Source of the DNA: Apostichopus japonicus | Lineage: Eukaryota; Echinodermata; Holothuroidea; Aspidochirotida; Stichopodidae | Assembly (NCBI RefSeq): GCF_037975245.1 | Contig: NC_092577.1 | Span: 20,644,898 to 20,708,897, forward strand | Reading direction: 5' to 3' | Length of the DNA stretch: 64,000 bases | Part shown: in pieces, positions 34,261-47,821 of the stretch | Layout of the letters: each line of letters opens with the position of its first letter | Position numbering within the stretch: the first letter of the stretch is position 1 | Made by a program: the position numbers and the translations under genes | Notes under the pieces: model-generated | What the model saw: the letters and a program-made list of their open reading frames with translations, nothing else | Database searches by the model: none | What the model was told of the DNA's origin: nothing

Positions 34261-34479
34261 AAGTGGCAACACTGAAACAGCCACGTGGTCTACTACTCTG
34301 CAAATCCTAAAATGCTTGTTTTAAGTGTGAATAAGAAGAAAAAAGGAGGGGGGAGGGGGTGGGTAAGGTTACAGTGACTTCTCCTATCATTTTCTTGGTG
34401 AAAAATAATTAGTATGGGTATCAGTATGCCCATTAGAGCAATCTGAGGGCCTGAATACATCCTTCAGAACTGCATTGTA

Positions 34480-34940
34480 AGCCACTAACTGTTGTTATTA
34501 ATAATGTAATTTCTTATTGCTAAATGACACTCCGAGCAGTAGGGGTGTATTGGTACAGACTTCAGAACTGCATTCTTAGCCACTTGATGGTGTTATTATG
34601 TTATTTCAGAACTCATGTAACTTCTTGGGGCTAAATGACACTCCAACCAGTTGTGGGGCATATTGGTACGCCCCTTAGAACTGTATTGTAAGCCAATAAA
34701 TTGTGTTACTTCTTGGGGTAAAATAACACTCCAACCATTAGCGGGGCGTATTGGTACGCCCCCTTAGAACTGTATTGTAAGCCAATAAATGTTGTTACTT
34801 GTTGGGGTAAAATGACACTCCAACCATTAGCGGGGCGTATTGGTACACCTCTGAGAGCTGTATTGTAAGCCACTTAATGGTGTTTCTTCTTGGTGCTAAA
34901 TGACACTCCCATGCAGTTGTGGGGCGTATTGGTTTCACTG
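34480..34940. repeat. Tandem repeat, ~88-115-bp unit, five copies
   Basis: 'aatgacactccaaccatt', 'gcggggcgtattggtac' and 'agaactgtattgtaagcca' repeat, with CACTCC at about 34526, 34639, 34727, 34815 and 34901. The inner copies are closest to each other. Confidence 0.85.
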
Positions 34941-36510
34941 ATTCACTTTTGTACAGGGAAAAGAGGTATTTATCTTCGTTTTAATTCATTTAAGATATTA
35001 ACCTACTAAATTTCACTTTATGGTCATGTAGATAAAATATAACATGAAATACATAACTTGGTACAAAGAAAGAATAATTTTCTCATTGTGTTATTTTTGG
35101 TCTCAAATTTATATATCTGCAGTATGATTACAATGCATTTGCCTTTTGAACTCACATTCTGAAGGTTATAGACAATGACAGTCATAGCGTATTTTTTCCC
35201 TTATATATACCATATTTTTATACCCGAGTGCAAACGTCATTAAAAGCAATATAATTTGTGGTAAATTTATGAATGTTGAAGAAAAATTTGTTTTTGTCTT
35301 GGATAAAAGTCACGTTTAAATAGTTCCTAGAAACCCTAAATGTTTCCTAGCCTCTTAAAACGTGTTTTAAATGGATAAATATTCATCAGAGGGCATATTG
35401 ATAGCTGAATTATTTGGAGGGAAATTGACAGAAAGGTATGTTAAATATTTCTCACAACTACCTGTAACCTTTTTCCAAAGATCCTGCCAAAAAAAAATTA
35501 TGCAATGAAAAAGACCGTATGGAAGTTATTGAAAGCGGGGATCCACACAGACAAACAGAACCAGTCAAATACTATCATGTGACTTCTGCCCCCCCCCCTC
35601 CACGTATTCACACATGTAATCTCAATGTTCAATTTATTCTCCATATTACTATGTTAAGCATCTTAAAAGGTATTAACTAAATTGCATTACCTGTATGATT
35701 GTCTGCCAGTTCCAGCATTATAAAATCTTGTGATCACAGAAAAGGTGGGACTGGCCAGTAGTGAATCAGACTTAATTGTGGATCGGCCAGTCAATACGAA
35801 GTCGCTGTGACTCAATTATCTACCCCTAATGCATGAACAAGCTTTAAATATGACTGATACACAAGATATCGGCCCTGCTGTTTTAAGCAACCTTAACCCT
35901 GGGACCAACCTGCTAAAGTACAGTTGAAAAGATAAGGCCTGGCCTTCCACTTCTTGTTTTACACCCAACAGAATTGTTTTACAACAGCGTTGATTTTTTC
36001 ATTTTTATAAGTTCATCCTAACAAGCAAAGAACTTAAAAAATGTTCAGTGCAAACTTTCATATTGCTTCAGAAGAAAAGTAAAGTTGAAAATGGATGTTA
36101 CCCCTGGCGTACTATGCAAAAATGAAGGGAAAATTGGCAAAAGGAGCTCAAGGATCATTTTCCCAAGTTATCATTACCCCAGTTTCAATCACCGTCAGAT
36201 TCGGACGCTATTTTGAATAAAAAAATAAAAAGTGCCTTTTGAACAGTGTGACCAGAAGACTTATATCTTCACAGGTTTCTATCGGTTAGGATGATTGGAA
36301 CTGTCAAGATTATATTTGAAAAACTATTTCCTTGAATGAAATTGTAAATTTTAAAATAATAACACCATGCTATTAGCCACAAGTTTGGACATAATATTTT
36401 TGTTTAAATTTAAAAAAGTTTTTTTTGGAAAAAAGTGAAAAATTTCCTAACACTGTTCATAGCCATGATAACGTAAACTGCTATGGAGCACTATGTATAA
36501 TTCGCATGCT
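34941..36510. other. No gene recognised
   Basis: AT-rich sequence with a C-rich run at about 35589. No open frame of interest or clear repeat is seen up to the foldback element. Confidence 0.35.
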
Positions 36511-36880
36511 GGTGACGTCTCTATGTTCCGACGTCTCTATGTTCCGACGTCTCTATGTTCCGACGTCTCTATGTTCCGACGTCTCTATGTTCCGACAAAT
36601 TGTTTGGACTGACAAAAAAATGGGTCCGAAAAAAATTGCCTGTAAAAAAATTCATCCAAACAATTTGTCGGAACATAGAGACGTCGCAACATAGAGACGT
36701 CGCAACATAGAGACGTCGCAACATAGAGACGTCGCAACATAGAGACGTCGCAACATAGAGACGTCGCAACATAGAGACGTCGCAACATAGAGACGTCGCA
36801 ACATAGAGACGTCGCAACATAGAGACGTCGCAACATAGAGACGTCGCAACATAGAGACGTCGCAACATAGAGATGTAACC
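36511..36880. mobile_element. 370-bp foldback element with minisatellite arms and 8-bp target duplication
   Basis: The left arm has five copies of the 16-mer GACGTCTCTATGTTCC (36514-36593), then GACAAATTGTTTGGA. The right arm starts TCCAAACAATTTGTC and carries thirteen complementary 16-mers (36670-36877). The loop is about 45 bp with three A-runs. The ends are GGTGACGTCTCTATG and, reverse-complemented, GGTTACATCTCTATG. Both flanks read CGCATGCT (36503-36510 and 36881-36888), an exact 8-bp duplication. The structure is that of FB/TU-type foldback transposons, known from flies and sea urchins. Left units end TTCC; right units, except the innermost, end TTGC when reversed. Confidence 0.9.
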
Positions 36881-37129
36881 CGCATGCTAGCTACTTTTAT
36901 TATTGCATACATATGTACATGTGTGAGTGAATGATGAACTTGCTAGCCGTCGCAGGTGCTTGAAGATATGCAATGATGCCTTCAAAATGAATGGATTTGC
37001 CTTCAATAAAAGCCAAATGCAATTTTTTGCATTCACTGAGAAGGCAAAATGAATGCATTCTGAATGCAAAAATTGCATGTCTGGTAAGGAATTAGTAGAG
37101 CTTCACATGTATTACCACTAGACAGAAAC

Positions 37130-40100
37130 AACCTTGTCGTCATTTACCACTTTCATTTACAGTATAGGCTCAAATGAGCACAGAATATGTGGGACCAACC
37201 TGTTGTTTGGTTAAAAAGGATAATTACTAGCCCTGCACTTCATGTTTTATATCCCCACATAATTGTTTTATAAAATAGTTTTTCTCATTAAGTAGTCCTA
37301 AACAGGGGTGACAACTTCAAAAGTGTAACATACTGGGCAGTAGCAACTACCTTATGTTTTCAGCTTTAACTAACAGCAGGCTCAAATAAGCGCAGGAAAA
37401 TTGTTTTACAAAAAGCGACTTAGCTTTACTCAATTAGTAGTCCTTAACAGGAGTGGCAGCTTTATATATACTGGGTAGAAGCAGCTGTCTTTTCAGTTTC
37501 CACAAACATTTACAGTAGGATGTTATGAGTACAGAAAATGTGGGACCACGGAACCTGTCAACCTGCTGTTTATAGTTGTAAGGGTAGTTCCTGGACTTGC
37601 ACTTCCTGTTTTGTATTCCCACAGAATTGTTTTACCAATTGTGTTTAGTTCAACTTTATTAGTAGTACTAAACAGTGGTATAACAGCTTCAAGAAGCAAC
37701 CGTATTGTCATTTACCACATACATTAACAGTAGGTTCAAATGAGCACCAAAAATGTGGGACCAACCTGCTGTTTGGTTAAAAGGATAATTCCTGGCCCTA
37801 CACTCCTTGTTTTATACCCCTACAGAAGTGTTCAACAAAATCTGCTTAGTTTTACTCAGTTAGTATTCCTAACATGGTTGGCAGCTTTAGATGTTCTACA
37901 TACTCGGCAGAAGCAACTATGTCTTTGTCCACTAACATCATTGAATTGTTTAAGGAATACTGCTAAGTTTTTTTCTACTAGTAGCCCTCAATAAGGATGA
38001 CAGTTTTTTTATATATTTTATACTGGGTAGAAGCAACTGTGTTGTCTGTTACCACTTTCATATACAGTATAGGCTTCAATGAGCACAGACAATGTGGGAC
38101 CAACCTGCTGTTTGGTTTAAAGGATAATTCCTGGCCTTACACTTCTTGTTTTACACCCCTACAGAAGTTTCACAAAATCTGTCTAGTTTTACTCAGTTAG
38201 TACTCCTAACATGGTTGGTAGGTAATTGTTTTACCAAATGTGCTAAGTTTTACTTAATTAGTAGTCCTACAACAGGGTACAGCAGCTTGATATAAACTGG
38301 GAAGCAACTGTATTGCCAGTTATCACATATATTTACAGTAGACTCAAATGAGCACAGACAATGTGGGACCAACCTGCTGTGTGTTCTGTGCACATAAATT
38401 TTTAACAAAACCTGCTTAGTTTGACTGTTATTACTAGTCCTAACATGGTTGGCAGCTTTATATGTACTACATACTGGGCACAAGCAACTACTGTCTGTTC
38501 CCACTAAACATCAACACAGTGGTGGAGTGGTGGAGTTAGGGGTATTGGTCAGGAGGGCGAGAATGGTCCGTAGGGGCGCTTTCGACACTGTCTTAGCGGA
38601 GTGCCACCACAGGTTGGTTCGTAGCGTAGAGACATTTTTTAAGTAAAGATACTCCCTAGATCGCCGGAAATAACCCTTTCCGGGCCTGGCTTATTTGCAG
38701 ATAAACGAAGAATAAATAGGTGTCATCGCCAAATTACAACAACAAACTGACAAATGTCAATAGGTAGATGAGCGTGCAATAAAAAAATCAATAATCGTGA
38801 ATAAGTAAAAGAGGTAAAGGGCGCCAGCAGTCCACTTGAGTCCCTCAGGGGGGCATCCGCCCCAGACTGTATATGCTCGACCACTGCACATAGGCCCTAA
38901 TGAGCACAGAAAATGTCGGACCAACCTGGCAATTAACCTGCTGTACATATATATATATATAAAGTTTAAGATAATTCCTGGCCTGGCACTCCTTGTTTTA
39001 TATACCCACAGAACTTTTTAAGAAATAATGTTTTTTTTTCTATTAGTAGTCCTCAACAAGGATAGCAGCTTTATATGTATGCAAACTGGGCAGAAGCAAC
39101 AATATCAGTATTCACAAACATTTACAGTAGGCTGAAATGACACAGAAAATGTGAGACCAACCTGCCAATAACCTGCTGTTAAGGTCAAAGAATAACTCAT
39201 GGCCTTTCATATTTTATATTCCCACAAAACTCTTTTACAAAAATCGGCTTACCTTTACTCAATTAGTAGTCCCTATCAGGAGTGGCAGCTTGATATGTAC
39301 TACATAATGGGCAGAAAGCAACTACTATGTCTGTTCCCACTAACATTTACATTTTAATAGGCCCTAATGAGCACAAAAAATGTGGGACCAACCTGTCAAA
39401 TAACCTGCTGTATATATAGTTTAAGATAATTCCTGGCTAGCATATCCTGTTTTATATCCCCACAGAATTGTTTAAGAAATACTGCTAAGTTTTTTTTTTC
39501 AATAAGTAGTCGTCAATAAGGATGACAGCTTTATATATATATATTTCATACTGGGCAGAAGCAACTGTGTTGTCTGTTACCACTTACATTTGCAGTATAG
39601 GCTTCAATGGGCACAGAAAACGTGGGACCAGCCTGCTGTTGGCTTAACGGATAAAATCATGGCTAGCTTGCACTTCTTGTTTTATATCCCCAGCAAATTG
39701 TTTTACAATAACAATCTGCTTAGTTTTACTGAATTAGTATAGTCCTAACAGGGGTGGCAGCTTTATATATATTTGGTAGAAGCTGCTGTGTTTTCAGTTT
39801 TTACAAACATTTACAGTAGGATCTAATAAGAACAGAAAATGTGGGACCAGTTTTATTGGATTAGCTTTTTTTCGGATGACAGCTTCTTATATATTTCATA
39901 CTGGGCAGAAGCAACTGTGTGCTGCCCCCCCCCCCTCTCACATTCATTTCACTTCATTTAAGGATAATTCCTGGTCTCGCCCATCATGTTGAATATACCC
40001 TTTTAAAAAAAATTGGGGAAAAAAGAGCTTAGTTTTACTCAACTAGTAGTCCTAAACACGTTTAGGATATGCCCTTGAACACAGAAAATTTGGTTCCCTC

Positions 40101-40760
40101 ATGTGCCCCCTCCCACCTCACTTTCATGTACTTTTTGGCTACTCAGTTGGTAGCCTTTATCAAGGGTGGCAGCTTTATATACTGGCCAGAAGCAACAATG
40201 TCAGTTTCCACACACACATTTACAGTACGATCTAATATGCGCAGAAAATGTGGGACCAACCTGCCAACCTATTTAGTTCATTTAAGGATAATTCTTGGTT
40301 TTGCACTTCATGTTCAATATATACCCTTTTAAAAAAAATGGCCCCCAAAAAACCCAAGTTTTACTAAACTAGTAGTCCTTAACAGGGGTTTACGATATGG
40401 CCTTGAACACAGAAAATTTTGTTCCCCCATGTGCCACCCCCCCCCTCAATTTCGTGTACTTTTTGGCTATACTCAATTAGAAGTCTTCAACAATGTTGGC
40501 AGCTCTATATACTGGGCAGAAGCAACAATGTAAGTTTCCGCTAACATTAACCGTAGGCTCAAGTGAGCACAGAAATTGTATGACCAACCTGCATATAGCT
40601 AAAGAATAATTCGTCGCCTTGCACTTACCCTTTTAACAAAAATTGCAAAAAAGCTTAACATTTTTCTCAAGTAGTATTCCTAAACGAGGGTTTACAATAT
40701 GCCCTTCAGCACTGAAAATGTGTTTCCCTCATGCTTCTCCCTTTTTTCATGTACTTTTAG
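37130..40760. repeat. 3.6-kb degenerate tandem array, ~230-bp unit
   Basis: Each unit carries 'gagcacagaaaatgtggg', 'accaacctgctgt', 'ggataattcctggcc', 'cttgttttatatcccc', 'agtagtcctaaca' and 'actgggcagaagcaac'. The GTGGGACCAACC phrase or a variant occurs about a dozen times between 37190 and 40584. Spacing is commonly 215-270 bp, with larger gaps from insertions. In the last ~700 bp a longer ~320-bp variant adds 'gatatgcccttgaacac' and 'tcatgtgcc'. Confidence 0.9.
38520..38870 (+). repeat. Family A (hAT-like) insertion within the 230-bp array
   Basis: The array text stops near 38515. 'cttagcggagtgccaccac', 'ggttcgtagcgtagag' and 'agatcgccggaaat' then match the family A core. Array text resumes at about 38885, so the repeat inserted into the array. 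Confidence 0.6.
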
Positions 40761-42900
40761 GCTACTGTATAACAGTATAAAAAGCATTATACAGCAGTAA
40801 ATTTATCCCAACCTTGTACGATACTGTAGGACTGGAAAACTCTTGAGATATTGAATAGAAACCATAGTTTTCAGTAATAATATTTGCCAATATGCTTGTG
40901 TGATCTTGAAACTGTGCGACCACGCAGGCATGATCAATATAGGGCGTGGTAAAGTTTAGTGTACCCCACGCCATCCCCCCTCTCTCCCCTCTCTCTCTGG
41001 TGGAAGTAACCCATGGCATTACACTGTATAAAAGGACTCCGAAAACTTCAGAGGAAGTTTCCCTTCATACTGTGTTTCCTTCCACTAAAATATTTCAAAG
41101 GCACACTGTAAAACCTAGATAGTGCAGGAAACAACATTGATGATGTGACTTTTCTATAGTACGCTGAAGAAAAAAAATGTACTGAAGTTCAGCCCAATGA
41201 TGTGAAGTGGCAATACATCTTTAATAAACATACTTCTTGAATACTGAACATTAAACTATAACAACAAGGGCGAAAGGGACTGGAGAAAATATATCCGATT
41301 CAAAAGTCTGCATGCCCATGCAGTCCATATGCCCACTAATTATAATAAGTCAAAATTATTTACCTACTACCTTCAATTGTTCTCCAAAAGTTTTTATCCA
41401 AAGAGAAGCTTCTAAACTGTTTCCACAGTAACTAATCACAGACTCTATAATTCAGTTCTTTAAGTTACTGAACACGTGTACAGTATGCATACTCCACAGA
41501 CACCGTCATGAAAAACTACTCATATATACTGTAATTGTGCATTCTTTATTGGCAATCTCTCAGTGACTTTTGATTCTCCCACAGGACCCATTATCACTAA
41601 AGTAAAGAAAATGTCACCTTAAAGGTATGCAAATATAGAGAAACAGTTACCAGAAGGGCAGACAATTTGACCTTTGGGGTTCACATTGGCTTTTTTTCTG
41701 CAGAAGAGGTTTCCAGTATATATATATAGGCCCACTACATGCAATAATAACCTATAGGCAAACTATATTTATACAGCTAATTGTTTACAATTAACTGCAG
41801 GCACACTGTGATATTCATGGTAAAATATGGCAGTTGTATGAAGCATGTGACTGCATGTGTACAAGTAAACACTGTATGGTGAAGTCTTTTTTTTTCTTGT
41901 CAAATTTGTCTTAATTTGTATCACAACAGATTTCACTATATACGTAGTCTACTGTATGTACACTTGAAAGGTTCTTATTTTTGGTTTTGCATATTAGAAA
42001 CACAAATGTCAACAGGTGTGTTAATCAAATTCTTTTGATGTGAAATTGCAGTCAGGAGAAAGCTATAGTTAAAGATTCCTTGGTTTTAAATTTCAATGGA
42101 AAATTCTTATTGATAGAAATATCACTTCTTATTCCAATTCTTTAAGTTGGGACATCAAGTTAGAAATGATGTGTGCTTGTTTGGCATTCTCTTCCTTTGA
42201 AATGGTCTAATACAAGCTGTGCCAACATGTGGGATGAAACTAGAGCAAAACATGGTGCACGTTTGTATGCTCTTCTATACCAACTCCATGAGCAGCTTGT
42301 ACTTGTCAAAATGCTTTAAAAAACTCATTTCATAAATGACCCTCCCCCCCCTCCATACATACACACATATAAGCTGCACAATTACACCACACTTCAGCTA
42401 CTACATCATGGTGTAAATGAATAAATGAAAGCACTTTCGTTGCTGCCAACTGAAAATTCATGCCTCATAATTACAATTAGACATAATTTTGGCCTGTGCC
42501 TCTTAGGGAGGTTTTATTGATAATGAGGTACTACAAGACGAATCTAGCTATTTCAAGTTAGCTTGAAGCGAACAATACTGTACTTAACTTGAAATTTGGG
42601 AGTTGAATGGACTTAATTGAGGGCAATTTCATGTGATTAGCATATATAACTAAGGAATGTCAGCCGCAACAAGTCTAAGGGCAGTTTCAAGCAAAACAAG
42701 ACATGACTCCGAAAATTTAAAATTAAAGGTAAGACGCGAAAATACTATGTACATGTCATTTATATATTGAAATTTGCATATTTAATTAGCATAATTTTAA
42801 TTGCAACATTAATAAAATTATTCGTTGTCAAGTTTGATACTAAATACATTTATATACATGATGAAATTATAACACCTGAATGGGTGCATGATTTTTTAAG
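40761..42900. other. No gene recognised
   Basis: Low-complexity AT-rich DNA. The minus ORF 40762-41019 has no recognisable domain. No repeat structure is evident beyond short A/T runs. Confidence 0.35.
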
Positions 42901-44180
42901 CCTAGAGATCCAAAGCATGGGCTTGACATTTGTGTAACATACTTCATTACTGTTCAATGATGTAATTAGAATTTGGAAAAATATGTCACGCTGTATGGGT
43001 AAATTTGGATGATTTTTTAATTATTCCTTTGAAAGACAATAATTTGCAATGAAGTTTGCTTCCAAACCTACTGTAGGACATCGAAAAGCATTAAACACAA
43101 GCACATTTTAAGTTCATCTGACTTGCCTTCATTAATGACTAATTAAAGTCTGTCACGTACGCCGTGACGTTACAGCTGACATCACATTGGATATACACAC
43201 AAACTTTGCACTGTAGTGTCCTATTCCCAAACATGATTGAAACACACCCCCCTCCTCTGGCACCAACCCTTCTCAACTGAGGTTGCCTATAAAGTGATTT
43301 AGCTTTCAAATGTGAGATATCAGCTCACCTTCTTAAATGACTAATGAGAAACAATAGACACAGGGAAAATATAACATATTGTTAATTATAGTTGACACTC
43401 TTTTTGAAAGCTGGTAGCACCATTCCAACTTCTTCATTGAACTCAGCTACTGTATACATACGTTTCCGGATATGCTATGTGATCTATTTTAAGGGAACAT
43501 AAATTGTCAAGTTATCTTTTGATCAAGTCATTTTTATGTTATATTGACATTATAAAATATTAGTAATTTTGAAATTGCCTGTTGTGTGTCACGCTGTAAC
43601 TCTATGCTAATTTCAATTTTTATTTCCCGATTAATGTATTTTAACAAAAATGGATTTTTAACAAATTTCCACATCTAAGATCAAAGACTGATGCAAGGGA
43701 CCATCAGAAAGATATACTGTAAGTAACTTCAAAGCACCATTGAAGTGACATTTGAATTGTCACGCTGTAACGGTCGCGCTGTAACTATATTGAGTAAGAT
43801 TTTATTGCCTATTATTAATTGTCAAACAATTTTCACAAATAAGGTGTCCTATAAGACAATGCAGAAAGCAACAAAAGATTTTCCAATATGGTAGCTTTTC
43901 AAACTTCACCGAGTTTTGGGTATACATGTTTGTGCGAAAAAAACTTCTTTATTTTACGTCACACTGTAAGAAGGATGATTTATTAATCATATATCATAAT
44001 AACAATACATGGATCATAGTTAATCTTTATACCTGTTTAGAAAGAACGTAGTTATTTTGTATTATTTCATTGCTGATATATAACTAAGTTTTTGTGAAAG
44101 AACCATTGGAATATTGAACAAGCCTTCTGATTCTCACACTGTAATGCTTTGAAGTTGCCCCTATAAGCAAAGACATGCCA
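42900..44180. repeat. Recurring TCACGCTGTAA motif, possible decayed ~190-bp repeat
   Basis: GTCACGCTGTA, TCGCGCTGTAAC or GTCACACTGTAA occurs at about 42987, 43589, 43759, 43772, 43957 and 44135; a related CACGCCGTGACGTTACAG lies at 43154. Between them 'ttttaacaaa' and 'tgaaattgc' phrases partly recur. No ORF is present. Confidence 0.5.
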
Positions 44181-47100
44181 TTGACTTTACTAGTTCTTTG
44201 GTGGAATTATCATTGTTTTGCACTATGACAAGATTTTACGCTCAAAATGCTTTTTCACCTCTGTACCCCGCTAGTAACAAATAAGAAGATACATTTTCAA
44301 TCCTGTATAATGGGTGGGGGAGGGGGCGTTTGGAGAGCCCCCTCCCCTTAAATAAGGAAAAAGAAAAATAGGAAGAAGGAAGAAAGGGAATGCAAACAAA
44401 AGGGAAAGGAGGAAAAGAAAATAATGGGGGAAAAATAAAAATAGGATAAGGAGGTCAATTATATCATCATTAGGTAATTTAACATGATGGTTGTATAGAT
44501 TAACTACATGATCATCATGGTATCAAAGGGGAAAATATAGCGGTCGGTCATATACGGATGGTGCTAATTTCTGTACTGAACCATATAACTTCTATTACAG
44601 GGAAACTGGGCAGGCCCCTGGACCCAAGACCACATGCGCAAAGCAAGAGTTAATAAAACAGACAGTCTCCTGATGTCCGATTTCTCCTCTTTAAAAGTCA
44701 CTGACAAAAATTGAAGAAAACATTTACTAAAAATAAGAATTCCTAAACACACAAAGACAGTGCCAGGATTGCAAAGTCTTTCCCCCACCCCTCACTTTCG
44801 TACATCAAATCCCGCAAATGCTTAAACATATATGCTTGGACCACACCTGTGCAGTGTGAGCCCCTGCTGTGCTCACTCAGCTTGGCATTGGTCACAATAT
44901 TCACAATATAAGTCGCACCCTTCGGGTAAAACATTTGCGTACACACCTGCATATTGTGCACAAAATAAATTTTTACAGTAAAATGTGTAAGCCCAATGTT
45001 GTCTGCTTTGTTTTGCACATTCTTTTTATGTAATATCTGGCTTTTACTGTGTAAGTCTTATTGTGTTAACTCCTTGGATACATCACAATTGGGCGTTTTT
45101 TTGTAAACAATTTATGATCAAGATTAAACAAGACTGGCAGTAAGCAGTTACATCAATTCAAAGCATTGTATAGCTACAGCAATCCAGATTATACGGGTGT
45201 GAAAAGCAGTTCATGGGGAAGTCTAAATGTAAAATTCCACATGCAGTTGTGCTTTTTATGTGAAACGTCTAGCTAGAACCAAAACGTCATGGCCAAGCCG
45301 CACTAAACAATGAGCAAACTAAAGCCAATATTCAAGCGAAAAAGACCCCCACCCATGAACAAACGGCCCCACCATCCCACAAAGACAAGAAAAAGGACCT
45401 GCGCCCTTCAGCTACCGCACTGCATACACTTGTGCAACAATTAATTGTTGAGGTCTTAAACCTCCCAACGGGATGCATATAATGTAGATTTAGAGAATTT
45501 TAAGCACACATTTATTGATGAAGCACATGATCAAAATTTCTCTTTCCAACTCCAGTTGTGTTCAAAGGAGTTGTGCATATTTGCCTTTACATGTACGTGG
45601 AAGAGCTGGGGTGTTCGCAATGTCAGTAAATGTAGTGCAAGAATAAGCAGCTGAACAATCGCAGTCTAATTTGCAATCCACTGAAATGGATGTATGTTTT
45701 AACATTTTCTCTCACAGAAAACTTCACACAAAATTATATGGTCACTGCTCCCTTCAATTTCTTTATTGAGCAGATTTACAACTCTAATAATGACTTACAA
45801 TAAAATGATTCAAGAATTCACTCTGTAGTTGCAGGTCAATATATATGTTGCTATACCGTAAACTGTTGCATAATGTGGAGGTTAATGGACATACAGCATG
45901 TGGCACAAATAATGATAGCATATTTGGAAGGACATTCTGAACATAGAGTTATGGGAAATGCGTTTTAAAACTACCCATACCCATATGTATATCCTCCATT
46001 AAGAATGAGACGCACATTGAAGAATGAGTGAATTGTGTATTAAGAACAAAGTAACTTCAGCACATAGCTATCAGTGGTTCTCAAGCAATTGGTATTTCCT
46101 TACTAAAGAAATACTGAAATAGGGCCAGCTAATTTTAAACTGTGCAAGTAAGGAATTAGCCTAGGATAAGGTGTGCCATTCATGCATAACAAAATGAGGA
46201 TGAATGATTCATTTGCTTTTTCAGACACACACGAACAAAAATAACTTTTAGAAGTTTTCCTTTATTCATTATATAAGTACTTACCATAATCTATTTGAAC
46301 TTTCACTACATATAATTGGAAAAGTGGTTGTGTATGGGGAAGAAAAGGCATTTATACAAGAGACAAACCATACAACCCATACATACATTTCCCCATGAGT
46401 GGCAACTTTTCCATGCCTTATATGGTACTGCTGAAGAAAGAACTTGGGAGTTCTTGTTTTAATTCCAATCTGTTCATTCATAGATCATAGAATTCTGAAA
46501 GGGTTACATTTAAATAGGACAAATGGTTCAGTAGTAGGTTGATCCCTGCCTTGCACACCCAACCCCCCCCCCCCAGAAAAAGAAAGAAAAAAAGATCGGG
46601 ACAGGGCCACTCATTGAGGTAACCCAAATCCAAACATGTTCTGTAGCAGTTATGACGAGACATTGAAAGTTCCCCAGCATCTTACTCCATAATGATCGAA
46701 ATTGCACTGTGTCACATAAATGTGAAACAAAATTAAACTTGCAGATTCTATGAATGGACAACATTCGATATCATTATATGTCCTTTACTGTTATTCTGTG
46801 ATACACATGCAAGTGTCATTTTTGTGTTATTTCTAGTTTCGATTTTTGTGTATTTTCTGATGAAATTTGGATGATCCAAGACAAAATATGCAGTATATGT
46901 GTGAATGGCTGACAATTGATTCTTATGTTGACATTTTTCCCACCGAAACCCCTACTCTACTGAAATTCAAATCCGTTTGGTCTTCACAAGAACAATGCAA
47001 GTATGGTCATGACCATCTATATTTACCTAGTGGCCGTGAAATACCCCAATCAAGAAATTCATGAGCGTAGTCTTTGATCATCTTTAATAATGCATGCTTT

Positions 47101-47399
47101 CATGGTTTATTTTAACCCCAAACAAGTCTAGATCCACTTCCATGACAAAATTGTTTTACAGCAAAACTACATATATATATTTTATTTTGAAGTTGAAATT
47201 TCGGGCATTGGTGCATGGCGATTTTTGACTTGCTGGTAATATTTTAACTGTAATACCAGTATCAAAGTTCAATATAGTTATAAGAACTAAATGGTTAATT
47301 TTACACTAATGAAAAAAAAACATGCCTACATACTCACTTGCTATGACACATTCCCTGAAAAATAACAGCTTCTAGCTTGCAGGTACATTGAGAGTATAA
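44181..47399. other. No gene recognised
   Basis: A purine-rich tract (44335-44460) and a poly-C run (46561) are present. The minus ORFs at 44564-45018 and 46281-46764 show no recognisable domain or conserved splice pattern. Confidence 0.35.
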
Positions 47400-47430
47400 G
47401 TACTGTAGTGTGGTACTTCTGTGCTTTTTA

Positions 47431-47700
47431 CGTGCAAAGAAACGGACACGGACCAAAGGTCAACAAAACCAAAAACAATCCCAGTCTGTTTAACAAGCAC
47501 CAAAAACCCAACTGAAAACCCACAAACAGAAATCTCTCACTTACCCACAAATGTATAAAATATAGCGTTTAACGTGACGTGAAAAGGACACGGACCCAAA
47601 GGCTAACAGAACCAAAACAATAAATCTCCACAAACCAGCCCCAAAAACCCAACACCAAACCACAAACAGAAAACCCCCAACCCATATTATGTAAGGACCA
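47431..47700 (-). repeat. Tandem ~140-bp repeat in the element's 3' region
   Basis: Two diverged units share 'ggacacggaccaaagg' or 'ggacacggacccaaagg', 'aacaaaaccaaaaac' or 'aacagaaccaaaac', 'ccaaaaacccaac' and 'cacaaacagaaa'. Tandem 3' repeats are common in non-LTR elements and may aid recognition by the reverse transcriptase. Confidence 0.75.
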
Positions 47701-47821
47701 CACAAACCCCCCACCCCACACAAACAACTAACTAACTCCAAAATTCATCCGGGGTACGCCGTCCCGATAGCAGACGACAGGCTTGCGCATTACCTGCGAA
47801 ATTTTCCCAATACGGGTCTTT

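Noticed and set aside
36569-36912. Minus-strand ORFs with repeated RLYVATSLCCDVSM-type peptide
   Set aside because: A 16-bp repeat read in three frames gives a periodic peptide. This is the arm of the foldback element.
44335-44460. Purine-rich tract as a regulatory or poly(A) feature
   Set aside because: Simple A/G-rich low complexity with no adjacent gene or element end.
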